The notes under the pieces: model-generated | What the model was told of the DNA's origin: nothing | Seen by the model: the letters and a program-made list of their open reading frames with translations, nothing else | Database searches by the model: none | In this document: positions 35,394 to 43,663 of the stretch, piece by piece | Position numbering within the stretch: the stretch's first letter is position 1 | How the letters are laid out: each line of letters opens with the position of its first letter | Translations under genes and position numbers: made by a program | NCBI RefSeq assembly: GCF_003752175.1 | Contig: NZ_RJVF01000008.1 | Span: 124,001 to 188,000, forward strand | Direction: 5' to 3' | Source: Comamonas sp. BIGb0124 | GTDB lineage: Bacteria > Pseudomonadota > Gammaproteobacteria > Burkholderiales > Burkholderiaceae_C | DNA: 64,000 bases

Positions 35394-36002
35394 TCAATGC
35401 GGCAAGTGAGGCTTGTTGTCTTGGCCTTCGTGGTCGTACTGGTCGAGGACGGACCGGCGTGCGGCGGCGAGCACGGCCCGTCCTTCGGCGTTGTCGCCCA
35501 GGGTTCGGGCCAGTTGAAGGGCGCCGACCAAGGTGCTGACGATGGCCGCTGCGGCATGCGAGCCGGCCGAGGCCGGCAGCACCTGCTGTATCGCTTCGAT
35601 CATGGTCGAGACCCGGCGAGCGGCCACCCCGCGGACATCGGGCGATTGGCGGGGCATTTCGCTGGCCAGGGCGGCAATGGGGCAGCCTTCTTCGAGGCGG
35701 GGAAGGTGAGTGTCCGAGAGGTAGGTTTCGACCCATGCCCGCAAGGGACTGTCGCCATCGGCGCGGCGGCCGGCCATGCGGCGGGCCAGTCTGGCCGAGC
35801 TGTCGCGGCCGGCCTGTTCCATGGCGGCTGCCAGCATGGCGTCGCGCGAGTCGAAGTGCGCGTAGAAGCCGCCGTGCGTGAGCCCGGCTTCTTTCATGAT
35901 GTCGGCCACACCCACCCCTGCGTAACCCCCGCGCCGGATGGCACGGGCAGCGGCGGTGACGATGCGTTCACGGGTCAATTCCTTGCGGCTGGGCTGAGAC
36001 AT
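35394..36002 (-). CDS. TetR/AcrR-family transcriptional repressor
   Basis: Regulator of 202 residues with a TetR helix-turn-helix (residues about 10-55: RERIVTAAARAIRRGGYAG, then ADIMKEAGLTHGGFYAHF) and a C-terminal domain with GCPIAALASEM, typical of AcrR/NemR-like oxidant or electrophile sensors where the Cys may react. It lies just upstream of the SDR pseudogene on the same strand. Identical-type palindromes precede both genes, so it probably represses itself and the SDR/MFS unit. Confidence 0.93.
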   Translation of the reverse strand: MSQPSRKELTRERIVTAAARAIRRGGYAGVGVADIMKEAGLTHGGFYAHFDSRDAMLAAAMEQAGRDSSARLARRMAGRRADGDSPLRAWVETYLSDTHLPRLEEGCPIAALASEMPRQSPDVRGVAARRVSTMIEAIQQVLPASAGSHAAAAIVSTLVGALQLARTLGDNAEGRAVLAAARRSVLDQYDHEGQDNKPHLPH

Positions 36003-36018
36003 GGCGGGCGGTCATATT

Positions 36019-36034
36019 TATGATGACCATCATA
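36019..36034. promoter_or_regulatory. Autoregulatory operator of the TetR gene
   Basis: TATGATGACCATCATA, an inverted repeat 17 bases upstream of the TetR start, has the same half-site (TATGATGR) as the one ahead of the SDR pseudogene. Presence at both promoters supports one repressor controlling both. Seen in sequence; binding inferred. Confidence 0.72.
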
Positions 36035-36110
36035 TTATCACGTTCGGGAATGGTCTGCCGACGACGGCGTGCGGCATGCCGTCGCGGGCCGTCGGTTGCC
36101 GTGGCTGGCG

Positions 36111-36878
36111 CTAGCGGCGAAGGCCTTGGGAGATCTGCTGCTTGATGGCGGTGAAATCCGCGTCCGCCCGCTGCCGGGGACGCGGCAAGGGCACGGGAAC
36201 GATGTGCTGGATGCGTCCAGGCCGGGGCTCCATGACGGCGACCCGGTCGCCCAGAAACACCGCTTCTTCCACGTCGTGCGTGACGACGATGGCGGTGATC
36301 CGGCGTTCGCTCCAGATGCGCAGCAGCTCTTCCTGCAGGTAGACACGCGTCAGCGAGTCGAGGGCGCCGAAGGGCTCGTCCATCAACAGGATCTCGGGCC
36401 TCGATACCAGGGCGCGGGCGATGGCGGCGCGTTGGGACATGCCGCCCGACAGCTGATGCGGATAGGCCGAGGCAAACGAGGCCAGGCCGACCAGCTCCAG
36501 TTGCTCTTGGATGCGATCCTCGCGTTCGGATCGGGCCAGGGCAAACGTGTCGAGCCCGAGGCCGACGTTGTCGTGCACGTTGAGCCATGGAAAAAGCCGG
36601 TGGTCCTGGAACACCACGCCCCGGTCCAGGCCCGGTCCGGCAATGGCCGTGCCATCGAGCAGAATCTCGCCTTCGTAGCGGTCGTCCAGCCCGGCGATCA
36701 AACGCAGCAGCGTGGATTTTCCGCATCCCGAGGCGCCGACGATGCTGAGGAACTCGCCGCGCGCGAGGTTCAGGCTGATGCGTTGCAGCACCGTCAGCGT
36801 ATCGCCTTCGACGGGGTAGCTCTTGCTGACATGGCGCACGGACAGCGCGGCAGGGGGTGCGAGTGCGAGATCGGACAT
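36111..36878 (-). CDS. ABC importer ATPase, nitrate/sulfonate/taurine type (unit 1)
   Basis: Cytoplasmic ATPase of 255 residues: Walker A GASGCGKST, Q-loop VVFQDHRLFPW, signature LSGGMSQR, Walker B ILLMDEP and switch His in VTHDVEEA. This is the SsuB/TauB branch. The ATG shares its A with the TGA of the upstream permease (TGATG), so translation is coupled. It is the last gene of a six-gene leftward operon with a flavoprotein, ferredoxin, binding protein and two permeases. An ATG five codons earlier is an alternative start. Confidence 0.93.
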   Translation of the reverse strand: MSDLALAPPAALSVRHVSKSYPVEGDTLTVLQRISLNLARGEFLSIVGASGCGKSTLLRLIAGLDDRYEGEILLDGTAIAGPGLDRGVVFQDHRLFPWLNVHDNVGLGLDTFALARSEREDRIQEQLELVGLASFASAYPHQLSGGMSQRAAIARALVSRPEILLMDEPFGALDSLTRVYLQEELLRIWSERRITAIVVTHDVEEAVFLGDRVAVMEPRPGRIQHIVPVPLPRPRQRADADFTAIKQQISQGLRR

Positions 36879-37669
36879 CAGCGTGTCTTCCATGAAAGCA
36901 GACGATGGGAGGCCGCCTGCACCAGGCGGTTGATGCCGTAGCCGACGACGGCGAGCACAAAGACGCCGATCAGGACGAGGTCCATGCGAAACACATCGCG
37001 GGCTGCGGCCAGGAAGGCCCCGATGCCGCGTCCGGTGCCGATGGCGTATTCGGAGCCGACGGTGCCGATCCATGCCGTGAGCAGACCGACCTCGATGCCG
37101 ATGAGCACGGAGGGCAGGGCTGCAGGCCAGACCAGCCGCCGCAGTCGCATCCAAGGGCCCAGCCTGAGGGTCGCGGTCACTTCGCGCAGGGCCAGGGGGA
37201 TGTTTCTCACACCTTGTTCGGTGTTGAGGAAGATCGGAAAGAACGCCGAGATGGAGATGAACACCACCTTGGCCGCTTCGCCGTTGCCGAACCATGCAGT
37301 GAGCAGCGGGATCCAGGCGAACAGGGCGACCTGGCGCAGGGCATGCAGCGTGGGAGCCACTCCTCGTTGTGCGGGGCGGGACAGGCCGACGGCCAGACCG
37401 GTCAGGATCCCCAGCGTGGCGCCGAGCGCGAAGCCCAGCAGCAGCCGAAGCAGGCTGGCTGCGGCCGAGCCCCAGAGCTGCCGGCCCTGTTCGTCGACGA
37501 AGGGTGCGGCCAGGATCTGGTGCAGGGGGACGAACAGCGGATGCTGGACCCATCCACCGTCGACCAGAAGCGCCCAGACCAGCAGCAAGGCCAGTGGCAG
37601 CAGGGCGCCTGCCGGCGGGGACAGGCTCTGCAGGCGGCGTGGCCCTGGGTCGGATGTCGGTTCAGTCAT
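36878..37669 (-). CDS. ABC importer permease, sulfonate type (unit 1, second permease)
   Basis: Inner-membrane permease of 263 residues with six helices and the EAA-loop region ALREVTATLRLGPWMRLRRLVWPAALP, as in SsuC/TauC. FAWIPLLTAWFGNGEAAKVVFI is the matching conserved stretch. It overlaps the first permease by eight bases and the ATPase gene by one base, so all three are translationally coupled. It probably pairs with the other permease of the operon as a heterodimer. Confidence 0.92.
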   Translation of the reverse strand: MTEPTSDPGPRRLQSLSPPAGALLPLALLLVWALLVDGGWVQHPLFVPLHQILAAPFVDEQGRQLWGSAAASLLRLLLGFALGATLGILTGLAVGLSRPAQRGVAPTLHALRQVALFAWIPLLTAWFGNGEAAKVVFISISAFFPIFLNTEQGVRNIPLALREVTATLRLGPWMRLRRLVWPAALPSVLIGIEVGLLTAWIGTVGSEYAIGTGRGIGAFLAAARDVFRMDLVLIGVFVLAVVGYGINRLVQAASHRLLSWKTR

Positions 37670-38531
37670 GGCCCGGCTGCCAGCGGCCGATGCGGCGTTC
37701 GAGCTGCCGCAGTGCCACGTCCAGAGAAAAGCCGACGACACCGACGACCAGGATGCCGACGATCACGATGTCGAGCTGGAACAGGGTCCTGCCCCAGACC
37801 ATCATGTAGCCGATGCCTTCGGTGGCGGCCAGCATCTCGACCACGACCAGGGCAATGAACGCATGGCTGAGCCCCAGACGGAAACCGCTGAAGACCACCG
37901 GAAAGCAGGCGGGCAGGGTCAGCCGTGTCAGCCGTGTCCAGGGGCGCAGGCGCAGTACCCGGGCCGCCTCGATGTAACTCTGCGGAATCTGGCGGATGGC
38001 CCGGGTGGCATGCAGCACCACGGGCACCAGCACGGCCTTGGCGATCACCAGGATCTTCAGTGTCTCCTCGATGCCGAAGATCAGGATCAGGATCGGGATC
38101 CATCCCAGAGTCGGTACCGAAAACAGCGCCACCAGCGTCGGCTCCACGTAGCGGCGGGCCCAGGCCGAGGTGCCGAGCCAGATACCGATCGCCAGGCCCG
38201 ACACGCCGCCCAGCAGCAGACCGGATGCGATGCGCTGCAGGCTGATCCGCAAGTGCTCGAAGATCTCTCCGGACAGCAGCAGTTCGGTGAATGTGGCCAG
38301 CACACGCTGCGGCGTGGGCAGGATCTGGGGAGACACCCACTGGTTGACGGCCGAAACCTGCCAGAGCAGCAGCAGTAACGCCGGCAGTGCCAAAGCCTGG
38401 AGGACATGGCGCACCCGGGTCGGTGTCGCGGTCTGCCGTGCCGCGGCCTGGGCCGGACGGCCATGGGCGGCGGGGCGGTTCAATACCGCCATAGGGTCGA
38501 GGGAAGCCATTGAGGATCGGTCGGCGGACAT
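37662..38531 (-). CDS. ABC importer permease, sulfonate type (unit 1, first permease)
   Basis: Inner-membrane permease of 289 residues with an N-terminal cytoplasmic stretch of about 43 residues, then six helices. SVPTLGWIPILILIFGIEETLKI and the EAA loop SYIEAARVLRLRPWTRLTRLTLPACFP are typical of SsuC-like proteins. It begins 11 bases after the binding-protein gene and ends inside the start of the second permease. The presence of two different permeases in one operon suggests a heterodimeric channel. Confidence 0.92.
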   Translation of the reverse strand: MSADRSSMASLDPMAVLNRPAAHGRPAQAAARQTATPTRVRHVLQALALPALLLLLWQVSAVNQWVSPQILPTPQRVLATFTELLLSGEIFEHLRISLQRIASGLLLGGVSGLAIGIWLGTSAWARRYVEPTLVALFSVPTLGWIPILILIFGIEETLKILVIAKAVLVPVVLHATRAIRQIPQSYIEAARVLRLRPWTRLTRLTLPACFPVVFSGFRLGLSHAFIALVVVEMLAATEGIGYMMVWGRTLFQLDIVIVGILVVGVVGFSLDVALRQLERRIGRWQPGHD

Positions 38532-38541
38532 GACTGCCGCG

Positions 38542-39606
38542 TCAGTGCGCGGCCGCTGCAGGGCGGGTGGCCCAGTAGGTCTGCAGGTTCTGGCTGCGCA
38601 GGGCCTGCTCGACGTAGCTCGGAGCGGCCCACTGTTGCAAGTCGATGTCGCTGCGGATCAGCTTCTGTTCGCGTGTGAACTCGATCGCGTCGCGGTACTG
38701 GCTGACGAGGAAGTCGTCGACACGCGGGTTGTGCACGTCCTTGAGGGGCACGCCGTCGAAGTCGTCCTTGATCGCCTCGTAGGGGACGCCCGACTTGGCC
38801 CAGATGCGGTAGGCTTCCTCGCGGTTGGATTCCTGGCTCACCCAGTAGGCGGCTTTCACCAGGGCATCTGCCACTTTCTGGGTGGCCTGCGGATACTGCT
38901 TTTCGAAGGCTTCCGTGACGGTGATGGCGCCGAATCCGGACGCCTTGGCCCCCAGCTCCTTGGACGAGTAGAACACCTTGGCCACGCCTTGGTCCCGCAG
39001 CGTCAGCAGGCTGCTGGTGCCGATGGCGGCATCGATGCTGCCTGCGGTGAGCGCGGCCAACTGGTCGCCGGTCTTGAGGTCGACGAGGGTGATGTCGCGC
39101 AGCGTCAAGCCGTTTTCCTGCAAGGCCTTGAGCAACGCCCAATGCAGGACGGTGCCCTTGGCCACGGCGACCTTCTTGCCCTTCAGGTCCTTGAACGACG
39201 TGGCCGGAAGATCCTTGCGCGCCACGGCAAAGACCGTGCTGTAGCCGTACGAGGCGATGATGCGGGTCGGCAGTCCGCCGGCCTTGCCGATGATGTTGGG
39301 CAGAGAGCCGTACTGGGCGAAGTCGAGGCGGCCATTGGCAATGGCTTCGTTGATGGCCGGGCCGGTTCCCGTGAAATACTCGAATGTCAGCTTGACGGGC
39401 GTGCCCTTGAACTCCTCTTCGATGAATCCCTTCACATGGGCGATGGCGAGGATCGCCAGGCCGTAGGGTTGCCCGAAACCCTGGCCGAATGCGCCGAAGC
39501 GGATGACTTGGGGCGGTTGCTGCGTGGCGGCGGGCTGTTGGGCCTGGGCGTTTGCGGCGGCCGCGGCGGCGAGGGCCAGCATGCCCAGCCATTTCCATGA
39601 CTTCAT
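38542..39606 (-). CDS. ABC substrate-binding protein, sulfonate/aliphatic type (unit 1)
   Basis: Periplasmic binding protein of 354 residues. The signal peptide MKSWKWLGMLALAAAAAANA ends near AQAQ. The SsuA/NMT1-like fold shows IRFGAFGQGFGQPYGLAIL, the GTGPAINEAIANGRLDFAQYGSL segment and DLKGKKVAVAKGTVLHWALLKALQ. The Ser/Thr and Gly positions that grip the sulfonate group cannot be assigned with certainty. It lies between the ferredoxin gene and the permeases. The ligand is likely an organosulfur anion, since all neighbours concern sulfur. Confidence 0.9.
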   Translation of the reverse strand: MKSWKWLGMLALAAAAAANAQAQQPAATQQPPQVIRFGAFGQGFGQPYGLAILAIAHVKGFIEEEFKGTPVKLTFEYFTGTGPAINEAIANGRLDFAQYGSLPNIIGKAGGLPTRIIASYGYSTVFAVARKDLPATSFKDLKGKKVAVAKGTVLHWALLKALQENGLTLRDITLVDLKTGDQLAALTAGSIDAAIGTSSLLTLRDQGVAKVFYSSKELGAKASGFGAITVTEAFEKQYPQATQKVADALVKAAYWVSQESNREEAYRIWAKSGVPYEAIKDDFDGVPLKDVHNPRVDDFLVSQYRDAIEFTREQKLIRSDIDLQQWAAPSYVEQALRSQNLQTYWATRPAAAAH

Positions 39607-39634
39607 GGTGAGATCTTTCGTGAGGGAGATGAGA

Positions 39635-39964
39635 TCAGTGGGCACGGCGCAGCAGTTCGAAGCTGGCGTCCTGGGCGGCCGTCGAGCGGCGTCCCTTGCC
39701 CCAGCCGATGGCGCTGCGGTAGCTGCCCATCCATTGCTGGACGATGGCTTCGTGTTCTGCCGTCGCCACCGGTCCGTCGGCGACCGGTGCGACGTACAGC
39801 GCATCGGCAGGACAGTAGAGCTCGCACATGAAACAGGTCTGGCAGTCGTCCTGGCGCGCAATGACGGGGATGCCGCCCGGGACGGCGTCGAAGACGTGGG
39901 TGGGGCAGGCCTGCACACAGATGTTGCAGCCTGTGCAGCGGGTCGGACTGACGATTTCTATCAT
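39635..39964 (-). CDS. Ferredoxin with two [4Fe-4S] clusters (AprB-like)
   Basis: Electron carrier of 109 residues. Two cluster motifs are visible: C10, C13, C16 and C20 in CTGCNICVQACP, and C41, C44, C47 and C51 in CQTCFMCELYCP. A tail of about 50 residues follows (VATAEHEAIVQQWMG, WGKGRRSTAAQDASFELLRR). Its ATG overlaps the TGA of the flavoprotein gene (ATGA), which strongly suggests the two proteins form a complex. Size and layout recall AprB, the iron-sulfur partner of adenylylsulfate reductase, but a dedicated electron donor to another oxidoreductase is equally possible. Confidence 0.92.
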   Translation of the reverse strand: MIEIVSPTRCTGCNICVQACPTHVFDAVPGGIPVIARQDDCQTCFMCELYCPADALYVAPVADGPVATAEHEAIVQQWMGSYRSAIGWGKGRRSTAAQDASFELLRRAH

Positions 39965-41610
39965 GCGGCGATTCCTTCGGGGATTGAGGGCTGCCAGGCC
40001 GGGGTGTTCCGGTCGACGGGCTGGGGGCGCACCCAGATGTCGTCCAGGCCTCCGCTGACCAGGCGGTGACGCTGGCCAGGGTCGAGCTCGGGATGGTCGC
40101 TGCGGCGTGCCATGCCGCGTGTCTCGGTCCGGCCGAGGGCGCTTCGGTACATCCAGCGCGCCGTGGCCAGCATCGCCAGCGCTTCGCGGCCTCGCACGAG
40201 CTGCTGTTTTTCCGGTGCGGCGGCCTGCCTGACTCGGTGCCACTGCGCATCCAGGCGGGCCAGCGATTCCTGCAGGCGGTCGCCGCTGCGGTTCCAGTTG
40301 CGCTCGTAAGGAAAGACTTCGGCCTGGACGGCCTGGACCAAGGCGGCCGGATCCCAGCCTGGACCGGCGCGCTCGGCCAGGCCTGCCGTACCCGCACGCC
40401 GCAGCCTGCGCTGTGCCTGGGCGCGGATCGAGCGGCTGAAATCCGCTGCGCCCGCGCCGGCCCAGAAACCCGAGGACAGTGCCCAGGCCGCGTTGTGGCT
40501 GCCGCCGCCGGTAAATGCACCGCAGATCAGCTCCCTCGTCGCGGCATCGCCTGCCGCGTACAGGCCAGGCACGGAGGTGGCGCAGTCCTCGCGGATCACA
40601 TGCAGGCCGCCGGTTCCTCTGACCGTGCCTTCGAGCCGCAAGGCGACCGGGAAATGCTGGGTGAAGGGGTCGATGCCCTGCCGGTCGAACGAGACGAAAA
40701 AATTGGGTTGTGCGGTCCGCATCCAGGCCCGGATCGATGCGTCGGCCCGGTCGAGGCAGGCATAGACCGGCTCGGTCTGGAGGGTCTTGGCGATGATCCC
40801 CCTGCCGCGCGAGGAGCCCGCGCCTTCGATCGGCACGCCCTGGCGGTCGTAGAAGGTCGCCCAGTTGTAGAACAGGGATTTGGTGACCGACGAAAAGGCC
40901 GGGCCCAGGCCATAGGCGTTGGAGAACTCCATGCCCGAGAGCTCGGCGCCGGCTTCGGCGGCCATCAGGTAACCGTCGCCGGTCAGGACGTTGCAGCCCA
41001 ATGCGCGGCTGAGAAAGGCGCAACCGCCGCTGGCCATGACCACGGCACCGGCGCGCACCACCCAGCGATCGAGTGTGCCGCGCTGGATGCCGGTAGCTCC
41101 GGCGACCGTACCGTGCTCGTCGACCAGCAGTTCGAGCGCGGGGCTGTGGTCGAGGATGCGTGCACCGGCCTCCTTGGCCTTCTTGCGCATCAGTCGCATG
41201 TACTCGGGACCCTGCAGCGAAGTGCGCTGCAACTGGCCTTGGTCGTTGCTGGGAAACGGATAGCCCCACTCGGTGAGCTTTTCGGTGTTGAGCCAGGTCT
41301 GTTCGAGGACGCGGTCCATCCAGGCGTGCTCGGCCAGTTCGCCGCCCATGGTGTAGCGGCTGGCCTTGGCCTTGGCGCGGGCCTCGGCATCCCGCGGCAC
41401 ATGCCAGAGGCCGGTGCCCGACGGTGCGGTGGCGCCGGATGTGCCGCAGAAACCCTTGTCGACCAGCGTCACCTTGGCGCCCCGCGCCACGGCCGCGATG
41501 GCGGCCCAGGTGCCGGCCGGACCGCCGCCGATCACCAGGACGTCGGTGTCGATCTGCAGGCTGCCTGCGCTGGCCTGCAGCGGGGCAAGGGAAAGGTGAG
41601 AGAGAGTCAT
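39961..41610 (-). CDS. FAD-dependent fumarate-reductase/AprA-like flavoprotein
   Basis: Flavoprotein of 549 residues. The FAD dinucleotide fold is VLVIGGGPAGTWAA at residues about 24-37; GFCGTSGATAPSGTGLWHVP follows, GTGGLHVIREDCATSVPGLY and AAGDAATRELICGAFTGGGS are the second FAD segments. The His-Thr-x-x-Ala-Gln-Gly motif for covalent FAD is absent, as in AprA. No signal peptide is visible, so it is cytoplasmic. It is the first gene of the operon with a coupled ferredoxin and a sulfonate-type ABC importer. The reaction is unknown; a two-electron oxidation or reduction of an imported sulfur compound is the leading idea. Confidence 0.85.
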   Translation of the reverse strand: MTLSHLSLAPLQASAGSLQIDTDVLVIGGGPAGTWAAIAAVARGAKVTLVDKGFCGTSGATAPSGTGLWHVPRDAEARAKAKASRYTMGGELAEHAWMDRVLEQTWLNTEKLTEWGYPFPSNDQGQLQRTSLQGPEYMRLMRKKAKEAGARILDHSPALELLVDEHGTVAGATGIQRGTLDRWVVRAGAVVMASGGCAFLSRALGCNVLTGDGYLMAAEAGAELSGMEFSNAYGLGPAFSSVTKSLFYNWATFYDRQGVPIEGAGSSRGRGIIAKTLQTEPVYACLDRADASIRAWMRTAQPNFFVSFDRQGIDPFTQHFPVALRLEGTVRGTGGLHVIREDCATSVPGLYAAGDAATRELICGAFTGGGSHNAAWALSSGFWAGAGAADFSRSIRAQAQRRLRRAGTAGLAERAGPGWDPAALVQAVQAEVFPYERNWNRSGDRLQESLARLDAQWHRVRQAAAPEKQQLVRGREALAMLATARWMYRSALGRTETRGMARRSDHPELDPGQRHRLVSGGLDDIWVRPQPVDRNTPAWQPSIPEGIAA

Positions 41611-41821
41611 GTGGGGGTGCTCCTGTGCTGCCCCATGCGACTGGGGCAGTCGGCATCGGGGTCACACGACGCGTGGCCCTGCGGCCTGGCGCGAGACGTG
41701 TCGACCTCGAAGTCTAGGAACACCGTACGCATCCACCAACGATGAAATACGACTTTGGTTATGACCGTGCCGGACGGCGTGCCGCGGCCGGGCAGGGCCC
41801 CCGTGTCGGGTCTTCGGGGCT

Positions 41822-42346
41822 TCAGGAGGAGAGCAAGGGCGGCAGCATGCCGTGCATCGCGGCCAGTGCGGCGATCACCGGCACGCCCACGTACACGTAG
41901 GCCGAGCCTTTGCGGGTGCCGTCCTGCTCGAGCTTGCGGGCCACGCTGAAGATCAGCGGCAGCAGCACCACCAGTCCGACCTCGAAGAACATGGGAATGC
42001 CGACGATGAAGGCCACCAGGGCCATGGCCCAGGGCAGGACGCGCCCCGAGGCGTTGTTCACGATGTAGTTCGAGATGCTTTCGGTGACGCCGGTGTCGGC
42101 CAGGATCTTGCCCAGCATGGCGCCCAGCGCGACCACGAGACCGACCACCCCGAGCGTCTTGCCCGCACCGTTGGTCATCGACTTGATGAGGCTCTCGACC
42201 GGCATCTGGGTGGCCAGGCCGACGCCGACCGCGACGACGAGCAAGGCCAGCAGGGGATGCATCCGGATGCGCGAGACGATGAGCGCGACCAGAATCAGGA
42301 CGCTCGCAAGCGCGATGGCGAGCAGCTGAATATCTCCAGGGTTCAT
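41822..42346 (-). pseudogene. Truncated GntP-family gluconate:H+ symporter
   Basis: The 174-residue product starts normally (MNPGDIQLLAIALASVLILV, MHPLLALLVVAVGVGLA, GMLGKILADTG-like AMLGKILADTGVTESIS, IPMFFEVGLVVLLPLIF) and matches GntP permeases as far as AAMHGMLPP, where intact members continue HPGP and run to about 440-450 residues. Here it reads LLSS and stops. About 60 per cent of the protein is missing, and no remnant was seen in the 211 bases downstream. It is therefore a broken permease, and the end at 41822 marks a rearrangement junction. Confidence 0.85.
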
Positions 42347-42655
42347 GGGATTCCTATGAAGTTATTGGTTTTTGGCGGAAAGGCGGCCGCTTTCGCCGCG
42401 CGTGGACATGCGCGGCCGTGGGCTGCACCGACTATAAGTCGGTCCCGATATCCCCGGGTTTTGGTCGAAGTCGGACGGCGGCGATGGTTTGAGGGGCCCG
42501 ACATCTGTTGACGGCATGTCGATGGACGGAACGGTAGCAAGGCGTGGCGGCCACGGTTTCTAGAATCGAAAAGCAGCCGGACACGGGGTTTTCCGGGTCA
42601 CGGCTCATCACGCTGCCGGTCGGCAGAACACATGGACACGTGGAGGGATAAGGGA
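42347..42655. promoter_or_regulatory. 309-base divergent regulatory region with a 17-base palindrome
   Basis: No gene is visible between the truncated gntP start and tauA. The perfect inverted repeat ACCGACTATAAGTCGGT lies at 42427-42443, 81 bases upstream of the gntP start. This looks like an operator of a GntR- or LacI-type repressor for the former gluconate gene or a site for a regulator of the tau-like unit. The rest shows GC-rich hairpins but no further clear motif. Confidence 0.5.
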
Positions 42656-43663
42656 ATGAACAGACGTCTGAGCATGGCGATCGCGGCATTGGGCCTGCTG
42701 GGTGCAGTGGGCCAGGCCTGGGGCCAGTCCAAGGAAGTGGTCATCGGTTACCAGGACATGGTGGTGCCCTGGCGCTACGCCCAGGAAACCCAGGAAGTCG
42801 AGAAACGCACGGGCTACAAGGTGACCTACCGCAAGCTCGGCAGCGGTGCCGAGGTGGTGCGTGCGCTGGCCTCGGGTGCCATCCACATCGGCGAGGCCGG
42901 CTCGTCGCCGTTTGCGTCGGCGCTTTCGCAAGGCGTGCCGATCCAGGTGTTCTGGATTCTCGACAACATCAACGATGCCGAGGCACTGGTCGCCCGCAAC
43001 GGCTCGGGCGTCAACACGCTGGCCGATCTGAAGGGGAAAAAGATCGGCCTGCCTTTTGTGTCGACCACCCATTTCCATGCCCTGGTAGCGTTGCAGGATG
43101 CCGGGGTCGACCCGAAATCGGTGCAGATCCTGAACCTGCGTCCGCCCGAGATCCTGGCGGCCTGGGCACGAGGCGATATCGACGCGACCTTTGTCTGGGA
43201 TCCCGCGCTGGCCGAGGTCAAGAAGAACGGCAAGGTGATCGTGACTTCGGGGCAGATCGCGGCCAAGACCGGCAAGGCGACCTTCGACGGCCTGGCCGTG
43301 AGCCGGGATTTCGCCAAGGCCAACGATGCTTTCCTGACGCAGTTCGTGCAGGTCCTGGCCGATGTGGACAAGGCCTACACCTCGAACCGAGCGGGCTGGA
43401 CCGCGGACAGCCCGCAGGTCAAGGCAGTGGCCAAGTGGAGCGGTGCCCAGCCTGCCGCGGTGCCCGACAGCCTGTCGCTGTACGCCTTTGTGCCCCCGGC
43501 CGAACAGGCCACCTCGAAGTGGCTGGGTGGCGGCAAGGATGCCGTGGTGACGAAATCGCTGGCGGCGACGGCGGCTTTCCTGAAGGAACAGGGGACGATC
43601 CAGAACGTGCTGCCCGATTACTCGGTGGGGGTGAACCCCAGCTGGGTCGAGCGTGCCAAATAA
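42656..43663 (+). CDS. tauA: Taurine/sulfonate ABC substrate-binding protein
   Basis: Periplasmic binding protein of 335 residues, with a signal peptide ending GQAWGQ. It aligns by eye with E. coli Tau[84 protein letters not shown] and [17 protein letters not shown]. The ATG follows GGAGGGATAAGGGA. It heads a rightward tauABC-like operon. No tauD follows, so the substrate may be desulfonated by one of the monooxygenases further right or by an enzyme elsewhere. Confidence 0.92.
   Translation: MNRRLSMAIAALGLLGAVGQAWGQSKEVVIGYQDMVVPWRYAQETQEVEKRTGYKVTYRKLGSGAEVVRALASGAIHIGEAGSSPFASALSQGVPIQVFWILDNINDAEALVARNGSGVNTLADLKGKKIGLPFVSTTHFHALVALQDAGVDPKSVQILNLRPPEILAAWARGDIDATFVWDPALAEVKKNGKVIVTSGQIAAKTGKATFDGLAVSRDFAKANDAFLTQFVQVLADVDKAYTSNRAGWTADSPQVKAVAKWSGAQPAAVPDSLSLYAFVPPAEQATSKWLGGGKDAVVTKSLAATAAFLKEQGTIQNVLPDYSVGVNPSWVERAK

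Noticed and set aside
34925-35557. A 210-codon protein formed by the SDR front half with a long upstream extension
   Set aside because: The extension is antisense to the TetR gene end and crosses the operator; the real start is the ATG before KLDNAVV.
39961-41610. Calling the flavoprotein a true adenylylsulfate reductase (aprA)
   Set aside because: It is shorter than AprA, occurs without sat or qmo genes, and is tied to an importer; only a general similarity can be claimed.
41822-42346. A complete small membrane protein of 174 residues
   Set aside because: The sequence follows GntP permeases closely and ends abruptly in mid-domain, so a truncated permease is the better reading.
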